Origin: Hyphomicrobiales bacterium | Lineage (GTDB): Bacteria > Pseudomonadota > Alphaproteobacteria > Rhizobiales > Beijerinckiaceae | Assembly: GCA_930633495.1 (NCBI GenBank) | Contig: CAKNFJ010000001.1 | Location: 1,426,001-1,490,000, forward strand | Direction of reading: 5' to 3' | Length of the DNA: 64,000 nt | In this document: positions 33,781-41,631 of the stretch, piece after piece | Position numbering within the stretch: the first letter of the stretch is position 1 | Layout of the letters: the number at the start of each line of letters is the position of its first letter | Program-made: the position numbers and the translations under genes | Notes under the pieces: generated by a model | What the model saw: only the letters and a program-made list of their open reading frames with translations | What the model was told of the DNA's origin: nothing | Databases searched by the model: none

Positions 33781-33957
33781 ACGCCGTTCTCCTTGCTGAG
33801 CGCCCTGCCCCCGGCGAAGGGTCAAGTTGTCTTCCGCTGCGCCGCCGCATAGACAACTCTTGCAGGGCCGCGCAACCGCACCATTCCTGGGCCACCAGGG
33901 TTAATGGCTGGTTGAAGGCCCATAGCGGATGCGGCGAATGACGGAAGGGTGACCGCC

Positions 33958-34953
33958 ATGTCGAAGAAGAAACCTTTGGTCGTGGTGACACGCAAGCTGC
34001 CAGCCGTGGTGGAAACCCGGATGCGCGAATTGTTCGACGCCCGGCTCAACATCGACGACAAGCCGATGTCGCCGGCCGCCCTCGTCGAAGCCGTGAAGAC
34101 CGCCGACGTACTGGTGCCCACCGTCACCGACAAGATCGACGCCGCCATCATCGCCCAGGCCGGCGACCAGCTGCGCCTGATCGCGAATTTCGGCAACGGC
34201 GTCGACAATATCGACGTCGCCAGCGCCGTGCAGCGCGGCATCACCGTCACCAATACGCCGGGCGTGCTGACCGACGACACCGCCGACATGACGATCGCGC
34301 TGATTCTCGCGGTGGCGCGCCGCATCGCCGAGGGCGCGCGCGTCATCCCCGACGACGACTGGGCCGGCTGGTCGCCGACCTGGATGCTCGGCCGGCGCAT
34401 CACCGGTAAGCGCCTCGGCATCGTCGGCATGGGGCGGATCGGCCAGGCCGTCGCCAGGCGCGCCGCCGCCTTCGGCCTGTCGATCCATTATCACAACCGC
34501 CGCCGGCTCGATTCGCGCGTCGAGGAGCAGCTCGACGCGACCTATTGGGATTCGCTCGACCAGATGCTCGCGCGCATGGACGTCGTCTCGGTCAATTGCC
34601 CGCACACGCCTGCGACCTATCACCTGCTCTCAGCGCGCCGCCTGAAGCTGATGAAGCCGGATGCCATCCTGGTGAACACGGCGCGCGGCGAGGTGGTCGA
34701 CGAGACGGCGCTCGCCCGCATGCTCGAAGCCGGTGAACTCGCCGGCGCGGGTCTCGACGTGTTCGAGAGCGAGCCGGCGGTCAATCCGCGCCTGCTCAAG
34801 CTCGCGCGCCAGCACAAGGTCGTCGTGCTGCCGCATATGGGCTCGGCCACCCATGAGGGCCGCGCCGATATGGGTGAGAAGGTCATCGTCAACATCAAGA
34901 CCTTCATGGACGGCCACAAGCCGCCGGATCGCGTGCTGCCCAGCATGCTCTGA
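33958..34953 (+). CDS. D-isomer-specific 2-hydroxyacid dehydrogenase (glyoxylate/hydroxypyruvate reductase type)
   Basis: 331-aa NAD(P)-dependent dehydrogenase. The GxGxxG site GIVGMGRIGQAVARR, the substrate Arg in VNTARGEVVDE, the Glu in DVFESEPAVN and the catalytic His in LPHMGSATHEGR are present. Similarity is closest to D-glycerate/glyoxylate reductases (GhrB/GyaR type). The ATG at 33958 is used; a GTG three codons upstream is an alternative. A single gene. Confidence 0.88.
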   Translation: MSKKKPLVVVTRKLPAVVETRMRELFDARLNIDDKPMSPAALVEAVKTADVLVPTVTDKIDAAIIAQAGDQLRLIANFGNGVDNIDVASAVQRGITVTNTPGVLTDDTADMTIALILAVARRIAEGARVIPDDDWAGWSPTWMLGRRITGKRLGIVGMGRIGQAVARRAAAFGLSIHYHNRRRLDSRVEEQLDATYWDSLDQMLARMDVVSVNCPHTPATYHLLSARRLKLMKPDAILVNTARGEVVDETALARMLEAGELAGAGLDVFESEPAVNPRLLKLARQHKVVVLPHMGSATHEGRADMGEKVIVNIKTFMDGHKPPDRVLPSML

Positions 34954-35033
34954 GAGCCCTGGAAGCCATTCCAATCTCATCCGTCGCGATGCCGCGTTCG
35001 CGGCTCCTTCGGATGGGGGCCGCGGCAGATGCG

Positions 35034-35702
35034 TCAGGCGGCCTGCGAGGCCGCCGCTTGCGGCCAATCGGCATAGCTGTCCACGACGGTCACGGCGCCC
35101 GCCGCCAGCAGGCGCTCACGCATGCGCGCCTTGTCATGGGCGGCGCCGGTGAAACCCGCCACCCGCATGCCTGCCGCCCTGGCGGCCTGAATACCGGGCA
35201 CGGAATCTTCCAGCACGAGGCAGTTCGCCGGCTGCACACCCATCTGCGCGGCAGCGAACAGGAAAACATCAGGCGCCGGCTTGCCGCGCGCGACCTGCGA
35301 GGCCGAGAAGACATGCGGATCGAACAGGTCGATCAATCCGGCAAGACCGAGATTGCGGCGCAGCGGCGCGAGGCTGGTCGAGGATGCGACGCAGCGTCGC
35401 CCGGCCAGCAAGGTCAGCGCCTCGCGAACACCCGGCAAGGCCCGCAATTCGCTTTCCAGCCGGGCGGCAACGCCGTCCTCGATCCTGCTCTCGAAATCCG
35501 ATGGTAGCGGCCGCCCGAGCGCCGCCTCGATCACCTTGAAGCCGTCGGCAAGCGGAATGCCGACCAGGTGCGCATTATAGTCCGCGAGCGTCCATTGCGT
35601 CAGGCCGATCTCGCAGCAGAGGGCGAGGCTGACCTCGCCGTAGAGCGTTTCGCTGTCGATCAGCGTGCCGTCGCAATCATAGATGACGAGATCGACCGGC
35701 AC
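35034..35702 (-). CDS. HAD-superfamily hydrolase (phosphoglycolate phosphatase-like)
   Basis: 222-aa haloacid dehalogenase-type phosphatase. Motif I is [13 protein letters not shown], motif II VASSTS, motif III the Lys in [12 protein letters not shown], and motif IV the acidic [17 protein letters not shown]. The cap region is the alpha-helical subclass IA form. Substrate unknown; relatives act on phosphoglycolate or beta-phosphoglucomutase-type sugars. It starts 24 bases after the NAD-dependent gene on this strand. Confidence 0.87.
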   Translation of the reverse strand: MPVDLVIYDCDGTLIDSETLYGEVSLALCCEIGLTQWTLADYNAHLVGIPLADGFKVIEAALGRPLPSDFESRIEDGVAARLESELRALPGVREALTLLAGRRCVASSTSLAPLRRNLGLAGLIDLFDPHVFSASQVARGKPAPDVFLFAAAQMGVQPANCLVLEDSVPGIQAARAAGMRVAGFTGAAHDKARMRERLLAAGAVTVVDSYADWPQAAASQAA

Positions 35703-35726
35703 GCTCCCGCCTCCCGGCGCCGCCGC

Positions 35727-36731
35727 TCAGCTCGCCCGGGCCGTATCGAACTGGCCGGTCTTGCGAAAACGCCAGAGATAGGACGAGATCACCGCCTCGA
35801 CCGAGGTCGGCGCCAGGCCCAGCCCGGCGAAGTCCCGGCCCTCCTTCGCCGCCGAGGCGGAGACGACGTTGTCGCTCTCGAGCAGCGTCACCTGATCGCG
35901 GGTCAGCATCAGCTCGTCCGGAAGCAGGCCGAGCGTCAGCGTGTCCGCCACCTGCAGCACGCTGCCCATGATCCGCGCCAGCGGGAAGGGCAGCGGCGCC
36001 AGCAGGCGCTTGCGCCCGGTCACGCGGCAGACTTCCTCGAGGATCTGGCGCAGGCTCAGAACCTCCGGGCCGCCGAGCTCATAGACCTGCCCGCCCTGCA
36101 CCGTGCCGTCCACGGCGCGCGCCGCCACTTCCGCGATATCGCCGACGAAAGCCGGCTGGAACCGGGTCACGCCGTCTCCGACCAGCGGCAGCACCGGGAG
36201 CATCCGCGCCATCGAGCCGAAGCGGTTGAAGAAGGTGTCCTCGGGACCGAACATCACCGAGGGACGCAGCACGACGGCGCCAGGCACGGCAGCGAACACC
36301 GCCGCCTCGCCTTCGGCCTTCGTGCGGGCATAGGCCGAGGCCGATTCGGCATCGGCGCCGAGCGCCGAGAGATGGACGAGACGCGTGATGCCCGCCGCGG
36401 CGCAGGCCTGGGCCACCGCGCGCGCGCCATTCGCCTGCACCGCGGAGAAGCTCTGGCGCCCCTGCTCCTGCATGATGCCGACGAGGTTGATGACGGCATC
36501 GGCGCCCTTCACCGCCGCGGCGACGGAGGCGGGATAACGCAGATTGGCCTGCACGGCATGGATCTGGCCGACGATGCCGATCGGCTGCAGGAAATTGGCG
36601 AGATCCGGACGGCGCACCGCGACCCGCACCCGATAACCGCGCTTGACGAGCGCCCGCACGACATGGCGGCCGACGAATCCGGAACCGCCGAAAATCGTGA
36701 CGAGTTGCTGAGCCGGGGCTTGAAGGGCCAT
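35727..36731 (-). CDS. NDUFA9-like NAD-dependent epimerase/dehydratase family protein
   Basis: 334-aa atypical short-chain dehydrogenase. The N-terminal TIFGGSGFVGRHVVRAL is the nucleotide site; NLVGIMQEQG, SALGADAESASAYARTKAEGE (split: ASAYARTKAEGE) and VVLRPSVMFGPEDTF match the complex I NDUFA9-type group. In alphaproteobacteria this protein is regarded as a complex I accessory homolog; that role is inferred. It is probably cotranscribed with the HAD gene downstream. Confidence 0.85.
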   Translation of the reverse strand: MALQAPAQQLVTIFGGSGFVGRHVVRALVKRGYRVRVAVRRPDLANFLQPIGIVGQIHAVQANLRYPASVAAAVKGADAVINLVGIMQEQGRQSFSAVQANGARAVAQACAAAGITRLVHLSALGADAESASAYARTKAEGEAAVFAAVPGAVVLRPSVMFGPEDTFFNRFGSMARMLPVLPLVGDGVTRFQPAFVGDIAEVAARAVDGTVQGGQVYELGGPEVLSLRQILEEVCRVTGRKRLLAPLPFPLARIMGSVLQVADTLTLGLLPDELMLTRDQVTLLESDNVVSASAAKEGRDFAGLGLAPTSVEAVISSYLWRFRKTGQFDTARAS

Positions 36732-37009
36732 CGCGAAAGCTCCGTTTAGAATGCTTCTGCCCTCCTAGATCATGTTCCGCGAAAGTGGAAATCCCTTTTG
36801 CACCTTACGCCTTCTTCCGATGAGCATGCGGCCTTTCGCCCTGGGCGGATGGGGCATTTGCAGGTTCCGGGCCTGCGTTTCACGCCGCATTCCAGCCTCT
36901 CCGCCGCTGCCTGCTCCCGGACTTTCCACAGGCTGCGAACCACCGAATGCATTTCCTTGATGCAAGCCCGTTGACAGCACGACTCGCCCCCCGTAAACGA
37001 ACCGCCGTT

Positions 37010-37096
37010 GCCCAGGTGGCGGAATTGGTAGACGCACCAGCTTCAGGTGCTGGCGCCTGCAAGGGCGTGGAGGTTCGAGTCCTCTCCTGGGCACCA
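37010..37096 (+). tRNA. tRNA-Leu (CAG)
   Basis: 87-base tRNA with CCA encoded. Acceptor GCCCAGG (37010-37016) pairs with CCTGGGC (37086-37092). The anticodon stem CCAGC/GCTGG encloses TTCAGGT with anticodon CAG at 37044-37046. The long variable arm marks a type II tRNA, and the T-loop TTCGAGT is standard. Its 3' end is the likely integration site of the element to the right. Confidence 0.95.
37072..37096 (+). other. Putative left attachment site (attL core in tRNA-Leu 3' end)
   Basis: The integrase gene begins 165 bases beyond this tRNA and reads away from it. P4-type integrases commonly recombine at the T-arm/acceptor 3' end of tRNA genes, which they restore. The core would lie within TTCGAGTCCTCTCCTGGGC-ACCA. 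No second copy of this segment was noticed before base 64000, so the right end should lie further on. Confidence 0.5.
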
Positions 37097-37132
37097 CATT
37101 TACCTTCGTCGGCGTTCGCCGATGACCGAAAA

Positions 37133-37170
37133 GGCCTCCGAAACCTAGCGTTTCGGGGGCCTTTCTCTTT
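37133..37170 (+). terminator. Rho-independent terminator after tRNA-Leu
   Basis: Stem GGCCTCCGAAAC (37133-37144) and GTTTCGGGGGCC (37150-37161), one mismatched pair, loop CTAGC, followed by TTTCTCTTT. It terminates the tRNA transcript before the integrase gene. Confidence 0.8.
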
Positions 37171-37261
37171 GCTGGTGTTCGCCCGCGTTCGTTGACAGCC
37201 GCCGAATTTGTTGGCCTGCTCGCCTGCATAGGCCAACAGGCCCGAAATTCAGGCCAACATC

Positions 37262-38452
37262 ATGCCCCTGACCGACGTTGCGATAAGGAATGCCAAACCA
37301 ACCGAGCGGACCGTCAAACTGTCTGACGGGGGCGGCCTCCAGCTTTGGATTGAGCCAAAAGGCGGCAAGCTATGGCGTCTGGCCTACCGATTCGATGGCA
37401 AGCAGAAGAAACTCTCCATCGGCACATATCCGGGGATCGATCTTCGCGCGGCTCGCGCCAAGCGGGAGGAGGCAAAGACGCTCCTGCGGGATGGCAAAGA
37501 CCCCGGCGCCGAAAAACGGCTGGAGAAGCTGACCGGCAAGGCCAACAGGGAAAACACCTTTGAGGCCATCGCCGCGGAGGTTGCCGCCAGGAAGAAACAA
37601 AGCGGCAAGGCTCAAGCGACGCTCGACAAGTTCGATTGGTTCTTGGACTTGGCCAAGCCGGTGCTCGGCAAGCGCCCCATAACGGAAATCAGCGCCGCCG
37701 AAATTCTCGTTGTCCTGCGCAAGATCGAGGCGCGGGGACATCTCGAAACCGCGCGCCGCATGAGATCCATCATCGGCCAGGTCTTCCGCTTCGCCATTGC
37801 AACGCAGCGCGCGAAGGATGACCCGACTGTGGCGCTGCGCGGCGCCCTCATGGCTCCCGTTGTGAAGAGCCACGCTGCCGTCACCGAGGCCAAGGCATTC
37901 GGCGCCTTGCTTCGCGTCATCGACGATTACGACGGGATGCCCCTCACCCGGCACGCCCTCCGCCTTATGGCCCTACTCTTCCCCCGGCCGGGCGAGTTGC
38001 GGTTAGCGGAATGGCGGGAGTTCGATGCAGACGAAGCCGTTTGGACCATCCCGGCCGGCCGCATGAAGATGCGCAAGCCGCACGCCGTACCGCTGCCAAA
38101 GCAGGCGCTCACCATCTTGGCCGAGCTGCGGGCGATATCGGGCGATGGGGAACTGGTCTTTCCGTCCGTCCGGTCGGTCAAGCGCGCCATGTCCGAGAAC
38201 ACGCTGAACGCTGCCTTACGGCGGCTCGGTTACACCAATTCGGACGCGACCTCGCACGGCTTCCGCGCCAGCGCGTCAACGCTCCTGAACGAATCCGGCA
38301 AGTGGTCGCCTGATGCTATCGAGCGAGCGCTGGCGCATCAGGAAGTTGATGCCGTCCGCCGCGCCTACGCCCGCGGCGCTCACTGGAAAGAGCGTGTCGA
38401 GATGGCGCAGTGGTGGGCGGATCACCTCGACGAACTTCGTTCCGCTAGGTGA
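37262..38452 (+). CDS. int: P4-type tyrosine integrase
   Basis: 396-aa site-specific recombinase. The N-terminal DUF4102 arm-binding part (MPLTDVAIRNAKPTERTVKLSDGGGLQLW-like, here split VKLSDGGGLQLWIEPKGGK) leads to a core-binding domain and the catalytic domain. Catalytic residues visible are Arg near 243 (FPRPGELRLAEW), HGFRAS near 331-336 (His-x-x-Arg) and the Tyr near 367 in AVRRAYARG. It sits next to its presumed tRNA-Leu target and reads inward. The start ATG follows a weak ribosome site. Confidence 0.93.
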   Translation: MPLTDVAIRNAKPTERTVKLSDGGGLQLWIEPKGGKLWRLAYRFDGKQKKLSIGTYPGIDLRAARAKREEAKTLLRDGKDPGAEKRLEKLTGKANRENTFEAIAAEVAARKKQSGKAQATLDKFDWFLDLAKPVLGKRPITEISAAEILVVLRKIEARGHLETARRMRSIIGQVFRFAIATQRAKDDPTVALRGALMAPVVKSHAAVTEAKAFGALLRVIDDYDGMPLTRHALRLMALLFPRPGELRLAEWREFDADEAVWTIPAGRMKMRKPHAVPLPKQALTILAELRAISGDGELVFPSVRSVKRAMSENTLNAALRRLGYTNSDATSHGFRASASTLLNESGKWSPDAIERALAHQEVDAVRRAYARGAHWKERVEMAQWWADHLDELRSAR

Positions 38453-38455
38453 AGC

Positions 38456-39160
38456 ATGCCCAAGGACAGCCTTAAAGACCGTCTGAACGCCGAGATCCGT
38501 TTCGTGAAGAGGCTCTCCGCTGGCGAATTCAGCATGTTGGGAGAGCTGGGGCTTTCGACCGAGGAAAGGAAATCTCGGCGGGCAGCAGAGGCGCTGGAGC
38601 GCAAGAAGGCGCTTTCGACGCCGCTCGGCAGGTCCACCATCGCAGCGGTCGAAACGACCTTCTCGGCGCACACCGATTATGATGGGAGTCTCTCGGCGGC
38701 CTTCAAAGAGTTCGGGTTGGACCCTCACGACCCAAGAAGCTGGGCAATGATGTTGCGTTGCTTCGCGCGCGCCCATTTCGGCCCCAGGAAGGCAGGTGGC
38801 CGGCCCCGCGAATGGAATGGCGCACGGTACTGGCAATTGATCAGGGATGTGGCGGAGAAACAGCGCGGCAACGCCAACCTCTCGAAGGAAGACGCCTACC
38901 GAGCCCTTTCAAAGGACAAAAGATACCAAGGGATATCGGCGGTTGGTATTAAAAGAGCCTACCTTAAAGCCACCGATCCGCGAGCCAATGATGACCTCAA
39001 GAGCGTCATGGACATGCTACTCGCCGAATTTGGAGAAGAGGCCGCGAAGGAGGCCGTCGAAGAGCTCGGCTATTCGGAGGAGCTCGCGGCGGCATATGCT
39101 CAGAATGAGATGCTGGAGAGCGCCATCCGTTACTACCAAGAGAATGACGTTCAGCGTTAA
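38456..39160 (+). CDS. Hypothetical protein following the integrase
   Basis: 234-aa soluble, charged protein; no family recognised. The start lies three bases after the integrase stop, so it is probably cotranslated with it. The middle part (PHDPRSWAMMLRCFARAHFGP and GGRPREWNGARYWQLIRD) and an acidic helical C-terminus suggest a DNA- or partner-binding helical protein. A directional accessory factor or repressor is possible; there is no direct evidence for either. Confidence 0.65.
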   Translation: MPKDSLKDRLNAEIRFVKRLSAGEFSMLGELGLSTEERKSRRAAEALERKKALSTPLGRSTIAAVETTFSAHTDYDGSLSAAFKEFGLDPHDPRSWAMMLRCFARAHFGPRKAGGRPREWNGARYWQLIRDVAEKQRGNANLSKEDAYRALSKDKRYQGISAVGIKRAYLKATDPRANDDLKSVMDMLLAEFGEEAAKEAVEELGYSEELAAAYAQNEMLESAIRYYQENDVQR

Positions 39161-39169
39161 AGTGAAACT

Positions 39170-39222
39170 GGTCACAAAACTGGGGGAACGGTTTTATGGC
39201 CGACTAATTTAGGTCACAAAAC
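39170..39222 (+). repeat. Paired GGTCACAAAAC direct repeats
   Basis: The 11-mer GGTCACAAAAC occurs at 39170-39180 and again at 39212-39222, 42 bases apart (about four helical turns). The intervening and following bases (TGGGGGAACGG; CTCCCCCTAG) are partly complementary to each other. It lies between the integrase transcript and the AlpA-type gene, in a place that suits integrase arm sites or an excisionase/repressor operator. Confidence 0.5.
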
Positions 39223-39307
39223 CTCCCCCTAGATTTAAGTATCCAGAGTTCGCTGCATTTATTCTCTCGTTGCATTCACCCGAATGCGAACGACAGAGGA
39301 CAAAAAA

Positions 39308-39499
39308 ATGCAGCAAGCTGAACCGCTGGCATACTTGCCAAAGCCAGCCGCGCAATATCTGGGCATTGGCCTCACTAGCCTTTACGCCGAGATCAAGGCC
39401 GGCCGGATCACAGCCCGCAAATACGGCCGCCGCACCCTCATTCCCGCGGAAGACCTGAAAGCCTGGCTAGCCGCCCTTCCCGCAAAGGAGGCCGCGTGA
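39308..39499 (+). CDS. AlpA/excisionase-type helix-turn-helix protein
   Basis: 63-aa MerR/AlpA-like DNA-binding protein: LPKPAAQYLGIGLTSLYAEIKAGRITARKYGRRTLIPAEDLKAWLA (seen as YLGIGLTSLYAEIKAG and KYGRRTLIPAEDL) is the standard short winged-HTH. Such proteins serve as excisionases or activators of integrase genes. The ATG at 39308 follows AGAGGA by seven bases; a start eight codons upstream has none. First gene of the rightward early operon. Confidence 0.8.
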   Translation: MQQAEPLAYLPKPAAQYLGIGLTSLYAEIKAGRITARKYGRRTLIPAEDLKAWLAALPAKEAA

Positions 39500-39503
39500 C
39501 GCC

Positions 39504-39704
39504 ATGCATCTCGAAAAGCTGAACCCCGCCGCGCCGTGCAGGGCGCATGCGGGGTCCGGGGATCTGATCAGCTCGGCAGCGATCGATTTCCACCCTACCA
39601 CGACGGTCTTCGCGATCAAGAAAATCCTCGCTCGCGTCTCCGTCTCCGAGCCCGTCGCGCTCATCATCGCCGCTCACGCCGGCCTTCTGAGGGAGGGGCG
39701 GTAA
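39504..39704 (+). CDS. Hypothetical small early protein
   Basis: 66-aa protein (MHLEKLNPAAPCRAHAGSGD, then a helical part FAIKKILARVSVSEPVALIIAAHAG). No family recognised. It starts five bases after the AlpA-type gene and its stop overlaps the next start, so it belongs to the same tightly coupled operon. Confidence 0.6.
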   Translation: MHLEKLNPAAPCRAHAGSGDLISSAAIDFHPTTTVFAIKKILARVSVSEPVALIIAAHAGLLREGR

Positions 39705-40021
39705 TGGCAGCTCGTCGAAATTATCCCAGGGTCCGCGCCCGCCTCGCTGATGGTTGCACCATCGCCGTTGTCGGTCGCGAGGCACAGACTCTGATCCTCC
39801 TCGCGGAGAAGAAGGAGTGCGGCCTGCGCGCCTACGACTTCCCCGGCGGCCCGCCCTTCAGGCTCGCGGCCTACGTCTGTGACCTGCGGAACCAGTTCGG
39901 CGTCGGCATCTCCACCACGCGGGAGAAACACGCGACCGGCGAGCATGCGGTCTACACCCTGACCGCACCCGTCGAAATTGTCGCCGTCGATCACGGCGTC
40001 AAGGCGGGGGCTGCGGCATGA
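39704..40021 (+). CDS. Winged-helix-type small phage protein
   Basis: 105-aa protein. After a basic start (MAARRNYPRVRARLADGCTIAVV), the second half GGPPFRLAAYVCDLRNQFG and GISTTREKH with a closing HAVYTLTAPVEIV looks like the phage-type winged helix seen with many alphaproteobacterial replication modules. The ATG at 39704 overlaps the preceding TAA by one base (TAATG). DNA binding is inferred. Confidence 0.65.
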   Translation: MAARRNYPRVRARLADGCTIAVVGREAQTLILLAEKKECGLRAYDFPGGPPFRLAAYVCDLRNQFGVGISTTREKHATGEHAVYTLTAPVEIVAVDHGVKAGAAA

Positions 40022-40254
40022 CGGAGGCCCTTCTTCCCACGGTCGCTGGCGCGACTGACGCCCGGACGTTCATGGCCGGCTCGATGGCGATGGCTGCGAT
40101 CCACCTTGAGCACGCCTTGGCCCATATCGCCCTGGGCGACACCACGGCCTTGCTCCGCTCGGCACAGAAGTTCGCGGTTTGCGCGGCTGCTGCGGTCGAA
40201 ACGCTGCCCGAGGCGGTGAAGGAAATGGACGCGGAAGGCGGTGCCCATGTCTAG
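40018..40254 (+). CDS. Hypothetical small early protein
   Basis: 78-aa helical protein (MAGSMAMAAIHLEHALAHIALG, AQKFAVCAAAAVETLPEAV). No family recognised. ATG overlaps the previous stop by four bases (ATGA), so translation is coupled. Confidence 0.6.
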   Translation: MTEALLPTVAGATDARTFMAGSMAMAAIHLEHALAHIALGDTTALLRSAQKFAVCAAAAVETLPEAVKEMDAEGGAHV

Positions 40255-40492
40255 CGTCATCCGCTTTCCGAAGGAGCCGGTTCGCCGGTTCGCGCCCGAT
40301 AGCGTCGACGTTGTCCTCGACTTCGGCCGCTGGTGCGCTGCGACTCATTCGGGGGAGCGCCTTGTCAGGCGCTTTCCCTCCTCTCCCAACACCTTCGAAG
40401 CCGCCACCGCCCTCGCCAAGGAAATGAGCGAGCGGGATGGCCTGCGTTTCATCGAAACTAAGAGGCAGGACGATGACCAGCAGGAAAGCTGA
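40247..40492 (+). CDS. Hypothetical small early protein
   Basis: 81-aa protein (MSSVIRFPKEPVRRFAPDSVDV, then FEAATALAKEMSERDG). It overlaps the preceding gene by eight bases in another frame; the ATG at 40247 is used rather than a GTG two codons upstream. No family recognised; the second half looks like a short amphipathic helix. Confidence 0.55.
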   Translation: MSSVIRFPKEPVRRFAPDSVDVVLDFGRWCAATHSGERLVRRFPSSPNTFEAATALAKEMSERDGLRFIETKRQDDDQQES

Positions 40493-40772
40493 CCGCCAGC
40501 CTCATCCGTGCGCTGGGCTCAGCAAGCGCGCTCATGAGGTTTTCGAGCAAATCGCCATTGGCAACGACCTTGCTGGGCATCATCCCCGCATCCTCGAAAA
40601 GCTCGTTTCGCGCGGGCTGGTCGAGCGTCGCGCTGAGCAAATGCCTGGCCCATTCCCCGGCACCACTATGACCGTCAATCGCTATGACGTGCCGCTGATC
40701 GTGCACGCCGAATGGTGCTCGTGGTGCAACGAGAATGTGACCGACGAAATGCTGGATGGAGGCCGGATCTGA
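40473..40772 (+). CDS. Hypothetical early protein with winged-helix-like part
   Basis: 99-aa protein. HPCAGLSKRAHEVFEQIAIG and HHPRILEKLVSRGLVERR look like a winged helix (recognition helix plus wing start), and the tail has a paired-cysteine motif WCSWC. The start at 40473 follows AGGCAGGACG. Its stop overlaps the next ATG, so translation is coupled to the replication gene. Confidence 0.6.
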   Translation: MTSRKADRQPHPCAGLSKRAHEVFEQIAIGNDLAGHHPRILEKLVSRGLVERRAEQMPGPFPGTTMTVNRYDVPLIVHAEWCSWCNENVTDEMLDGGRI

Positions 40773-41629
40773 TGGCTCGCATCCGTTCCGTTCATCCCGG
40801 CCTTTTTACGGATGAGGCCTTCGCCGCCGTCAGCATGGCTAGCCGCGTGCTGTTCATCGGCCTCTGGTGCGAGGCCGATGACCTGGGCGTCTTCGAATGG
40901 AAGGGGCTCACGCTCAAGATGCGCCTTTTCCCCGGCGATGCCGTGGACGTGCCCAGTTTACTTTCCGAGCTCGCCGCTCGCGACATGATCCGCGCTTTCG
41001 AGCACGACGGGAAGCGGTACGGCGCCATCCGCAATTTCGGTCGCTACCAGCGGCCGAAGTCCCCGAAGGCCATCCACCCGCGCCCTAACGAGCTGACCAA
41101 CTTCCTTGCCTGCGACGGGCGCGGAATCGGTGGTCCGCTCAACCATCCTCGCGACGTAACCGCCGCGGATCGGAAGCGCCGACAGCGTGGCAATGAGAGA
41201 ATGCGTCACGCGTCAGCCGTGACACATTCCGAAAGCGACACGGATCAGCCGGGACGATTTCCGACTTTTTCGGAAGTGTCACGCCAGATGGAGGATGGAG
41301 GAGGTAATTCCGTAGCTAAAGCTACGGGCGTGACCGCCCCGGCAGAGCCTCCGGCGGTGACTGCCCTCCCCGTCGACTGGCGGGAACGGCTCTTCCGGCA
41401 AGGCCTCGCTTCCCTGCAGCAGTTGACTGGCAAAAACGAAGGGGCGGGGCGCGCACTGCTGGGCCGCTGGCTGCGCGATGCCCGTGACGATGCTCGCAAG
41501 GTGCTGCGTGCGATCGAAGATGCCCAGGAGCAGCAAGTCGCTGAGCCGGTCTCCTGGATCGAAGCCGCGCTGAAGGGGCGGCCGGCACAGCGCTCGGATT
41601 CCATGTCCTTCCTGACCGCGAGGGCTTGA
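40772..41629 (+). CDS. Phage replication initiator-like protein
   Basis: 285-aa protein opening with MARIRSVHPGLFTDEAFAAV and LFIGLWCEADDLGVFEWKG, followed by YGAIRNFGRYQRPKSPK, a conserved start of alphaproteobacterial phage replication proteins that resemble the O/DnaT class. A long disordered middle leads to a helical C-terminus (RLFRQGLASLQQLTG). It directly precedes the primase-helicase (two bases between genes), so it probably loads that enzyme at the origin. Confidence 0.72.
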   Translation: MARIRSVHPGLFTDEAFAAVSMASRVLFIGLWCEADDLGVFEWKGLTLKMRLFPGDAVDVPSLLSELAARDMIRAFEHDGKRYGAIRNFGRYQRPKSPKAIHPRPNELTNFLACDGRGIGGPLNHPRDVTAADRKRRQRGNERMRHASAVTHSESDTDQPGRFPTFSEVSRQMEDGGGNSVAKATGVTAPAEPPAVTALPVDWRERLFRQGLASLQQLTGKNEGAGRALLGRWLRDARDDARKVLRAIEDAQEQQVAEPVSWIEAALKGRPAQRSDSMSFLTARA

Positions 41630-41631
41630 GC

